Notes under the pieces: generated by a model
The model's database searches: none
Seen by the model: only the letters and a program-made list of their open reading frames with translations
Told to the model about the DNA's origin: nothing
Source: Symbiodinium natans
Lineage: Eukaryota; Sar; Dinophyceae; Suessiales; Symbiodiniaceae
Direction of reading: 5' to 3'
Length of the DNA stretch: 64,000 bases
Assembly: GCA_905221605.1 (NCBI GenBank)
Contig: CAJNDS010000565.1
Location: 48,170 to 112,169 of the forward strand
Translations under genes and position numbers: made by a program
Part shown: positions 38,801 to 46,432 of the stretch, piece by piece
How positions within the stretch are numbered: the first letter of the stretch is position 1
Layout of the letters: the number at the start of each line of letters is the position of its first letter

Positions 38801-41533
38801 ATGGACGGCTACCAGTGGTACCAACAAAGTTGGCAGCGGCAGCCGCCTCCTCCTCCTCCTCCACCAGACTATCAGGCACATCCTCCTCCTCCTCCCGAGA
38901 CGCCACACTCGACGACACATTACCCAGGAGACGATCAAGGATGGCAAGGCCGATGGAACCAACACCCACCAGCCGGAGGAGTACACGCTCAATACCAGTG
39001 GCCACCCCACCAGGATGCAGCATCTCTACGGCCACAATGGATGGCACCAGCCGCGTTCTTGGATCAAATGCAATTCGGCCCTCCGACGCATAGTCGTGAT
39101 GATGCAGCAGGATACGCACCTTCGAGTCAAACGACGGGCCCACATTCACAGACGACCAACCAGAACATCCATCTTCACCATCAACATGCCAGTCCTCAAC
39201 AACACGGTCGCAGCGATCACCCGGAAGCACGACCAGCACCTCTACATCCACAACCTCACTCCTACCCCCAGACCACAAGTCATTGGCAGAATCCGGACCC
39301 ACCTCCGTATCTTCAGCATGGTCAGCAATATCATCAAGGCCAAGATCCACGACCAGACCACCACCCTCGAGACTTTGCGCACCACCATCAACAACAAAGC
39401 CCTCCTCAGGGTCGACCAGAATGGAATCATGCCGCACCTCGGCCAGCACACTATCTTCCGCAACAGATGAATGTCCCACAACGAGCAGATCATTCCGTGT
39501 TCGCGCAAGCAGAGCCTCATCCTCCAGTTCGAGAAGGACCTTACCCCATCTCCCTACTAAATACCCCGGGCGCCTATGCACATCGAGATCCAGCAGAACA
39601 CGACCAGCCACGTCAGCAAGATGCTCCAGTTGACACACAACACCCAGACCAAGGACGCAGATCTCAGCAAGACCCTACTCAAGTATATACTCACCGAGAT
39701 CCGCAGCGAGACGCAGCACGACAGGAGCCTTTGTCACAGTCCAGACCATTTCCGGCACCTCAGCGATCTATGCCCACCCAGATTTCTGACACACAACAAG
39801 ATGACCATCAAAGAGGCCAACCGGTTCATCACGGAGAACATCCACCACCTCGTCAAGCCCCAGAGCCACCCTCCCAAACCATGTCGATGACGACACCATC
39901 CCAGATGACGGAGATGTTCACGTGCATCACAGGCATGATTGAGAAAGTCGTGGCACCGCTACTTCAGTCCCATGCCAGAGCCGCCCCAACGCAACTACAA
40001 CATCCTGGCGACCAACACAGAGCAGAGTCCTTTACCACACACCACACCCGAAGTCGCAGCCGAACCACCTATGAGCCCAGCCCAGCCCACCCCAGGAGCA
40101 CCAGATCTACGCGACACACGCACATTTCCCATTCACCCCACAGCCCCGCACCCAACCCCCCCCACCAGACAGACAGAACCAGACGGCCACGCAGTCCAAG
40201 AAGATCCAGATCCACACGTCGACACTCGGAAGAAGCCGAATCGCGAACATCGAGAAGGCGCTCTTCTCCGGTTCATCATCACCGCACGTCCCAACCAACA
40301 CCATCACAACGCAGCCCCTCCCCAAGCAGCACCAGGCGCAGAGGCACGACCGTCGTTCTCACCCCCGCGCTCCACCGATCTGCTTCACACACGGCGACCC
40401 ACAGTGACACACCTGCTTCCTCATCCCGACTACCCCAAGCACCCTCAGAAGCCGCTTCACACAATGCAGGAACAGAAACCGAATCAGGCTTCAAGCCTGA
40501 AGAACGTCGACGCATGAAGATGCTCTACCAAGACGCCTTGGCAGACCCCTACAGGCTCGCGTGTGTGTCCGAGATGTACCACCAACAAGACCCACCACCG
40601 CCCATGGACCCTTCCAGCACAGGCGTCCGATACATGAACGACATCATGCACGACATCGCCAACCTCACCCAAGGACAACCCCTTTGGCTCTCCAACCCAG
40701 CACAGATGGCCATCCGCCAGGTGGCAAGATCCTTCGCTTGCTCTCACTACAAGATCACGCCCTTCCTCGGCAAGTTCAGAAATCGCCCCAACACGGACAC
40801 GGTGATCCACCCGGAGCTCATCCACGTCGACCCCTACAGCAACAAACAGGACACCACCGACTACCCACTGGTACAGGTCCTCGTCATACCACTACGCACC
40901 ACCAAACCCCCACCTCACGCACACGATGCCAACAGTCCATCACCTCCCAAGCACAAGGGCGCCTACAAGGCATATTGGTCACACGCTACCGATGAAGCAG
41001 GCCTATGGCACATCCTGCGCGAGGGCTTCGTCAGACCCACGAATTGGGAGCCCACCAATTGGGATGACGACAACCTCCCCTACAACAAAGCATACTTACC
41101 CCACCGTGGGTTCAACGGATTCCACCAAGACAACTCACCCGACAACCTTCAACTCGGATTTTGCCACACCAACCTCCGCAAAGCCCTCCGCCTTCCAAAG
41201 GCCAGAGCAGGTCCTGCCGAACGAGAAATAGCCACAGGTTTCACCATATTTGGACGCGTCACATCGTCCACCTCCCAGCATAGCCACATGCGGCAGAAGG
41301 GAGGGGGATGGACGACTCAGAAGGCGCTCATCGAGGCACACTTCAACGACACCAGCCGAGCCAGTCGCAACTTCACTACAGTCTTCTCCCACACCGAGAA
41401 GAGCGTCATTGATGCACAGTACGCTGAGATCACCGGGATCACCATCAACGTCTTCCACCCTAGACCCTCACCCACCACACCACCTCCAATTCCCAACAGA
41501 TCCCGAGACAATGAACGCGGACAACAACGTTGA
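38801..41533 (+). CDS. Giant-element ORF1: Pro/Gln/SR-rich protein with conserved C-terminal domain
   Basis: 910 aa from ATG 38801 in an accATGg context; copy 2 uses the same start. Residues 1-560 are low complexity: a polyproline run near residue 18, then Gln/His/Pro-rich, then an SR/RS-rich block (~430-540). Residues ~565-900 are ordinary globular sequence. This part has YWSHATDEAGLWHILREGFV near 725 and later GFTIFGRVTSS, loosely recalling an ADP-ribosyltransferase or RNA 2'-phosphotransferase fold, but I cannot assign it. Copy 2 retains this domain with mostly synonymous change, so it was under selection. SR-rich tails commonly bind RNA. The last 23 bases overlap the next small ORF. Confidence 0.8.
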   Translation: MDGYQWYQQSWQRQPPPPPPPPDYQAHPPPPPETPHSTTHYPGDDQGWQGRWNQHPPAGGVHAQYQWPPHQDAASLRPQWMAPAAFLDQMQFGPPTHSRDDAAGYAPSSQTTGPHSQTTNQNIHLHHQHASPQQHGRSDHPEARPAPLHPQPHSYPQTTSHWQNPDPPPYLQHGQQYHQGQDPRPDHHPRDFAHHHQQQSPPQGRPEWNHAAPRPAHYLPQQMNVPQRADHSVFAQAEPHPPVREGPYPISLLNTPGAYAHRDPAEHDQPRQQDAPVDTQHPDQGRRSQQDPTQVYTHRDPQRDAARQEPLSQSRPFPAPQRSMPTQISDTQQDDHQRGQPVHHGEHPPPRQAPEPPSQTMSMTTPSQMTEMFTCITGMIEKVVAPLLQSHARAAPTQLQHPGDQHRAESFTTHHTRSRSRTTYEPSPAHPRSTRSTRHTHISHSPHSPAPNPPHQTDRTRRPRSPRRSRSTRRHSEEAESRTSRRRSSPVHHHRTSQPTPSQRSPSPSSTRRRGTTVVLTPALHRSASHTATHSDTPASSSRLPQAPSEAASHNAGTETESGFKPEERRRMKMLYQDALADPYRLACVSEMYHQQDPPPPMDPSSTGVRYMNDIMHDIANLTQGQPLWLSNPAQMAIRQVARSFACSHYKITPFLGKFRNRPNTDTVIHPELIHVDPYSNKQDTTDYPLVQVLVIPLRTTKPPPHAHDANSPSPPKHKGAYKAYWSHATDEAGLWHILREGFVRPTNWEPTNWDDDNLPYNKAYLPHRGFNGFHQDNSPDNLQLGFCHTNLRKALRLPKARAGPAEREIATGFTIFGRVTSSTSQHSHMRQKGGGWTTQKALIEAHFNDTSRASRNFTTVFSHTEKSVIDAQYAEITGITINVFHPRPSPTTPPPIPNRSRDNERGQQR

Positions 41534-41741
41534 CAACTACCTGAGCTGGCGAATCCTTCTTCCTCATCGTGAAGAGCAAAGTGACGATTTCTTTTTCACC
41601 TTCACGAACCCTCACTCGTGCGGTACCAGCGCGTTAATCACAGCATGTCAAAATGGAAGACGTCAAGCGGAACAGGTCGCAGATTGGATGAAGTGCACCC
41701 CCACCCCACCACACATCACTCTGCAGTCCCGAACTGTTTGA
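41511..41741 (+). CDS. Small ORF overlapping the end of ORF1
   Basis: 76 aa starting MNADNNVDNYLSWRILLPH, with a mixed composition unlike the surrounding low-complexity frames. It overlaps ORF1's end by 23 bp in another frame. No family recognised and no TM segment. It could be chance; copy 2 is cut before this point, so conservation cannot be tested here. Confidence 0.35.
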   Translation: MNADNNVDNYLSWRILLPHREEQSDDFFFTFTNPHSCGTSALITACQNGRRQAEQVADWMKCTPTPPHITLQSRTV

Positions 41742-42018
41742 AATCTCTGCACCGAGGTCTATGCATTTAGCCCGATGTGTGCGCTAGTTACGGATTGCAA
41801 TCGAATGCATGTAGTACAGCGTCACGGATGAACCAGCCTGTCTTTTCTTTTCGGCACATGAGATCACGCGTCAAGTGAATTCGTGCACTACGGTGATGCG
41901 TTAGACCTGGACCTTGAGAGACATGCTCCGGCTGCCTTTAGGTGTCGTTAGTGCTGATTGCATTTCGCATGCAGTTTTGCTCTTGACCATAACGGATCAT
42001 TAGACGCTCACTTTCATC
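41742..42018 (+). other. Spacer before ORF2
   Basis: 277 bp without a gene. No repeated intergenic motif was recognised by eye. Confidence 0.4.
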
Positions 42019-44439
42019 ATGGATCCGGCAGAAGATATGGAGTACGCCCTTCACCGCTGGCTAAGTGGACAAGTCGCTGATCATCAGGTCGTGCAAGTAC
42101 TAGGACCCCAAATACTACAAAGATGGCAAGCACTCTTGGTGAGTATCGTGGAGGAGGATGACACCCCCATCATCACGGACACGTCGTCGATGCCAGCCAG
42201 ACCATGGACGACCAACTTGCACCCATCCAAATACATGGAGATGCTCAGCACCACTGACGAGGGCACCAGTAACACCGTCAACAGATTTCGACAGCAAACC
42301 ATGAAGGCCAAGATACTGCACCAATCCAGATTGCGCGCGGTGCAGACCGACTACCCCGAGATAATCGGCCAAGGACGACTACAAGACATGGAAATCAAAC
42401 CCGGTCGAGTTCTCGCCTCCGCGGAAAATCACGGTACCATGCCCCATACCCTTCCCCCTCCAACCTCTTCACAAGACCATGCGAACCAATTCCAGAGATG
42501 GTATCCCAATCGACAAACACCACCCCAGGACCACGCCACCGGCATGTCCATGGATTATGCCGGCACGTACCAACCTGTCAGAGACCTACAAACCTGGCAC
42601 ACCGGAGCCTTCCCACACATTCCCGTACCTCCCGACCGCACAGTACCTCCTCCCGAAGAACGGCATCACAGAGAAGACAGATCCAGGTCGCCACTTCGAA
42701 ACCCTGGTGTCCACACGATGGGCACGCACGTCAGCAGCTTGCAACAACTGCTAGACAGCCTTGAATCAGCTGTCGACGCACAATCCGTCACACAACATCA
42801 CGACCAAGGCCGGCTACGCCCAGTTCTACCAGTGGATCAGATAGAGAGAGTGCAGCCGCAGTGGTGGAGACGACCGATTCGACCGGAACTTGTTCACATG
42901 CTACCTCCGGTTGAACCACACCATTGGGAACTCCAAGAGGACGGCACACCCGTCATTCGATTCTTCCCCAACCGCATGACCTTCCTCCCGAAGCAGCTGG
43001 TGCACAAGTTCCCCTCACTCCAACAAGAACTTCACAACAGCATCCTCATGACCTGGGACCAATACAAGGACGACGCATCCACCCACGTCCAGATGGCACG
43101 CTACGCCGACTCCGTCGACATTCCCCAACCCAAGCCCCTACACCTACGACTACGTGCCCTCCTACACGAAATTCTATCAGGAACCGCTGCAGTTCACATC
43201 CTACAGTTCACAGCCATACAGTTTAGGATGCTCGTACGCAAAGGTACTTGCCCAGATTTGGCCACAATGCCCAACCTTTATCAGCTTTGGCACTGGGGCT
43301 ACATCAAATTCCGAAGTGTGAACCCGGAACTCTGGATGTTCACACACAACTTCGCAGATCCCAGAACTATGGGCAGGCTGGAGCAGACCTGCACTCACTT
43401 CCACAGAGTCTGGTCAGCACACGTCCTACCCAGCACAGCAGGATTGGTACCCCTGCTTCCGCCTATACAAGACCTCTGCGTGGTGCTCCATAGTACTACG
43501 CCACCCTTCCACCAGCCGATGTTTGCGAAGTACAACACCATCTCGGGCATCATGACCATGCAGGCGGTTAGCAACATAGTCTTCCGCAAGGCTCACCATG
43601 ACCTACAGCTCCACAGAACATGGCCCAGCATCGATTCCCACACAGAATGCCTTCAGGGAACCAATACGTTCCAGATTCCGGACCACTGGTCAACTAACAT
43701 ATGGACCGACACGCTTCAGAAGCTCACCCACACGACCAGCTGGACGCCACCCTCCACTTCCGACATCCGCACCAAACTCACCATCGACCACCTCCACAGC
43801 GACACACTGCCCACCATGGTATGGACACCGAGATTCGCCTTACCCCTCACCTCACAACAGATCCACGCAGTTCAAGTCTCCACCCAAGCAGCACATGTAC
43901 TACATCGACTTTGGGACCCACTCATCTTCACCTTTACGGACCCTTGCCACACCATCGACGGTTTCGACGCCAAGCGGACAAGCCGGCCTGATTTGATCGG
44001 CAAATTTCACCGACTCAGTCCAGGAGGACAAATGCCAATGTTAGCCATCCCGGCCAGCAGCGTGATGGAGACACAGTTGGACTGGGCCTGGTTCCAAACC
44101 ACTACAGCATCCAGTTCCTCGTTCAGATGGCTGTCTCTACCCCTTGCAGTCATCGGACACCCCAGAACACACTCGGTCTTTTGGACCCACCCGAAGATAT
44201 CAGGCCAAATCCAACGTCACCAAGCTCTACATGTACATCAAACCACGTGGTTGGCGGTATCGGGAACACCTACAGGCTTCCAAGAGGATCCAGACATCAA
44301 GCAGAATCAAGCGCAAGCCACGCCAACTCAGGAGGAATGGACGGACTTCATCAACCAACGACAAGCTCTACTAGAACTTCAACGACGCACCACCGTTGAC
44401 CAAGAAGCAGGCCAACATCAATGGAAGTATGTGAAGTGA
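42019..44439 (+). CDS. Giant-element ORF2, large protein of unknown function
   Basis: 806 aa from ATG 42019 (MDPAEDMEYALHRWLSGQV). A helical N-terminus of ~150 residues leads to a Pro-rich linker with a short SR patch (REDRSRSPLRNPG, ~residue 220). A long globular region (~280-790) is rich in Trp, His and Gln, with segments such as LVHKFPSLQQELHNSILMTW and LRLRALLHEILSGTAAVHIL. No catalytic motif, signal peptide or membrane segment is evident, and I recognise no family. The uninterrupted length and ordinary composition argue for a real product. It ends with two consecutive TGA codons. Confidence 0.75.
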   Translation: MDPAEDMEYALHRWLSGQVADHQVVQVLGPQILQRWQALLVSIVEEDDTPIITDTSSMPARPWTTNLHPSKYMEMLSTTDEGTSNTVNRFRQQTMKAKILHQSRLRAVQTDYPEIIGQGRLQDMEIKPGRVLASAENHGTMPHTLPPPTSSQDHANQFQRWYPNRQTPPQDHATGMSMDYAGTYQPVRDLQTWHTGAFPHIPVPPDRTVPPPEERHHREDRSRSPLRNPGVHTMGTHVSSLQQLLDSLESAVDAQSVTQHHDQGRLRPVLPVDQIERVQPQWWRRPIRPELVHMLPPVEPHHWELQEDGTPVIRFFPNRMTFLPKQLVHKFPSLQQELHNSILMTWDQYKDDASTHVQMARYADSVDIPQPKPLHLRLRALLHEILSGTAAVHILQFTAIQFRMLVRKGTCPDLATMPNLYQLWHWGYIKFRSVNPELWMFTHNFADPRTMGRLEQTCTHFHRVWSAHVLPSTAGLVPLLPPIQDLCVVLHSTTPPFHQPMFAKYNTISGIMTMQAVSNIVFRKAHHDLQLHRTWPSIDSHTECLQGTNTFQIPDHWSTNIWTDTLQKLTHTTSWTPPSTSDIRTKLTIDHLHSDTLPTMVWTPRFALPLTSQQIHAVQVSTQAAHVLHRLWDPLIFTFTDPCHTIDGFDAKRTSRPDLIGKFHRLSPGGQMPMLAIPASSVMETQLDWAWFQTTTASSSSFRWLSLPLAVIGHPRTHSVFWTHPKISGQIQRHQALHVHQTTWLAVSGTPTGFQEDPDIKQNQAQATPTQEEWTDFINQRQALLELQRRTTVDQEAGQHQWKYVK

Positions 44440-44659
44440 TGAAGTCCCAGCAATGACAGTTTCACGATGGAACGAACTCAGCCACATGGACCCGTTGAGA
44501 GAAGTTGCAGCCATATGCACCTCACATCCTGCATGCAATTTTTGGAACACGCTGTTTCTGCAAGTGTAGTGTTTTTTGCGCCTGACACAGCCGTTGCGTG
44601 CCTCACGTAGGCTTTTTCACTAACAGCTGAACATATCAGCATCCCCAGACCCCCGCGCC

Positions 44660-46372
44660 ATGGCAGACAGACGTGATCGCCACGATCAACGGCATGCTCA
44701 ATGGCATGCAGACCCACACAGACGAGGTAACCGTTCCAGACGATCCAGATCACCCAGAAGATTCAGCACGCCAAGACCATCTAGGAGGCATCGCACCAGG
44801 TCAGCATCACCGAGATCCACGCGCACATTCCACTCCAACCCACGTCCTAGTTCGGGACCAACTTTGACCCCCAGATCCACATTTACAACGTCCCACACGC
44901 CTCTTCATCACGGACAAGATTCGGCGCACAACCCACGACGAGATCGCCACCGTCACGATCAGCGACTCCCGATATACGGGAACTCTCCCATCCAATCTAC
45001 TCAATCTTCAGCCCCTACCCCAGCCCGCCCTAACCCCAAAGAACGCGCCAAGGAAGTGCTCCAGGACATCTTTCACCAGCCCAACAACGACCTCCCAGAC
45101 CATTGGGATTCCACCGAGCTGCTCTACGACAAAAACCAGTATGGAGGAGTCCAGATGCCCAGAATCGTACCTGCCACGTCATCGGCCAAGAAAAATGGCA
45201 CGGCAGGTATGGATCCTTTCGACATAAAACTTTGGCAAGTGGCCTTCGAGGGCAAGCACAATTATATGTTGCGACAACTCGCCAACGGAAGATGGACTCA
45301 GTTCCAAGGCCACAAGTCACTACCCGATGCCGTGTTTCACATGAAACTCTCCACCTTCATCCGCAACCGCAACATTCGCATCGAGACCATCGCAGTCAAC
45401 TATTGGAAGTGGAAAAACGGTACTGAAATGCTGCCCTCTGAAGCCCAACGGAAGGAAGCCATGGAGATGCTCGTCGCCAACATTGGAGACCTCCTCATGC
45501 GCTACAACAATCCCCCCGCTGTACAACCCCAAGTACGTGCCCAACTAGCACAGAAAGAAGCGGAGATAGCAGGATTACGCGCACAGCTGGCAAGTCAGAG
45601 CCGCAAGACACCCTTCCCGCAGGGCATCATCCCACCTACCCAAACCCAGATGCCCAACTTCTTCGAAACAGGCACCAGCAAGACTTCACCATCATCCGGT
45701 AAACAACCACATCCACACCGAGATCTGTGCGCTCAGGACAACACCCACGACCTTGTGCAGGTTATCGACGCCGACGACACCCAAGTATCGCAACCGATAG
45801 CATCCGAAGTGGCCGAACAAGCACCTCAACCCCCTCCCCCTCTTCACCCACACCCGCCTACCGTGGAAGACGAGCTGGACCCCAACCTCATTGGAGGCAT
45901 CACCACACCCTCCTACCAGCCCAGCCCAAGATCTCCGGTTACAGGTGAACCAGCATCCAGCCGCCCGTTCGAATCACCAGGCGGCAGACAAAACAAAGTC
46001 CTCCTCGACATTGTCAACGCATTCGACGACGAAGAACTCATCCAGTATCTTAGCGGCATAGCTCCGCAGCGAGAACCAGATGACAAGGCCAAAATGGACA
46101 AGATCCGACAAGTACATGAACTCACCAGCTCGCTATCAAGATACGCGGCCCCGTCAGCAACAACCTGGATCTCCACCCTCAAGATGTCTGGGCCTAAACT
46201 ACAGGCCCAGAAAGAAATTGCCAAGAGACTCACGGTGTATGCGGAGGCGCATCCAAAAGATCAGGCATACCAGGACATGGTGAAGGCCTGGTCACTTCCC
46301 AAGCTCACCAACACAGCAGGGACGGCAGCAGTCGCTATCGTGGTAGCAGGCCTCGCTTCATACCTACATTGA
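44660..46372 (+). CDS. Giant-element ORF3: SR-rich gag-like protein
   Basis: 570 aa from ATG 44660 (gccATGg). Residues 1-110 are Arg/Ser/His-rich (RSRRSRSPRR), suited to RNA binding. Residues ~130-290 are globular (DPFDIKLWQVAFEGKHNYML; LPDAVFHMKLSTFIRNRN). A short coiled coil (QLAQKEAEIAGLRAQLASQ) follows near 295-315, then a Pro-rich linker. The C-terminal ~110 residues are helical and end in a hydrophobic AGTAAVAIVVAGLASYLH. Its place directly before RT, in the same frame and separated by one stop, makes it the gag counterpart; that role is inferred from position and composition. The stop is TGA at 46370-46372, followed by CTAGG. Confidence 0.75.
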   Translation: MADRRDRHDQRHAQWHADPHRRGNRSRRSRSPRRFSTPRPSRRHRTRSASPRSTRTFHSNPRPSSGPTLTPRSTFTTSHTPLHHGQDSAHNPRRDRHRHDQRLPIYGNSPIQSTQSSAPTPARPNPKERAKEVLQDIFHQPNNDLPDHWDSTELLYDKNQYGGVQMPRIVPATSSAKKNGTAGMDPFDIKLWQVAFEGKHNYMLRQLANGRWTQFQGHKSLPDAVFHMKLSTFIRNRNIRIETIAVNYWKWKNGTEMLPSEAQRKEAMEMLVANIGDLLMRYNNPPAVQPQVRAQLAQKEAEIAGLRAQLASQSRKTPFPQGIIPPTQTQMPNFFETGTSKTSPSSGKQPHPHRDLCAQDNTHDLVQVIDADDTQVSQPIASEVAEQAPQPPPPLHPHPPTVEDELDPNLIGGITTPSYQPSPRSPVTGEPASSRPFESPGGRQNKVLLDIVNAFDDEELIQYLSGIAPQREPDDKAKMDKIRQVHELTSSLSRYAAPSATTWISTLKMSGPKLQAQKEIAKRLTVYAEAHPKDQAYQDMVKAWSLPKLTNTAGTAAVAIVVAGLASYLH

Positions 46373-46377
46373 CTAGG
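46370..46377 (+). promoter_or_regulatory. Gag-like/RT stop codon in readthrough context TGA CTA GG
   Basis: The frame stays open from the codon after this TGA through 20 codons to the first ATG of the RT ORF (46433) and on to 49084. The sequence is identical to the gag/pol junction of YR element 2 at 29428-29435. Readthrough would give a fusion of about 1470 residues. Confidence 0.7.
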
Positions 46378-46432
46378 TACCCTACTCACAACTCAGCAAC
46401 CCTCCAGACGACTCAACCGCATACACTCCTCC

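Noticed and set aside
38748-39638. 296-aa minus-strand ORF opposite ORF1 (and the equivalent at 61411-62244)
   Set aside because: Antisense of a Pro/Gln/His-rich coding region, which yields open acidic/Val-rich frames. No motif; the sense frame has the conserved domain.
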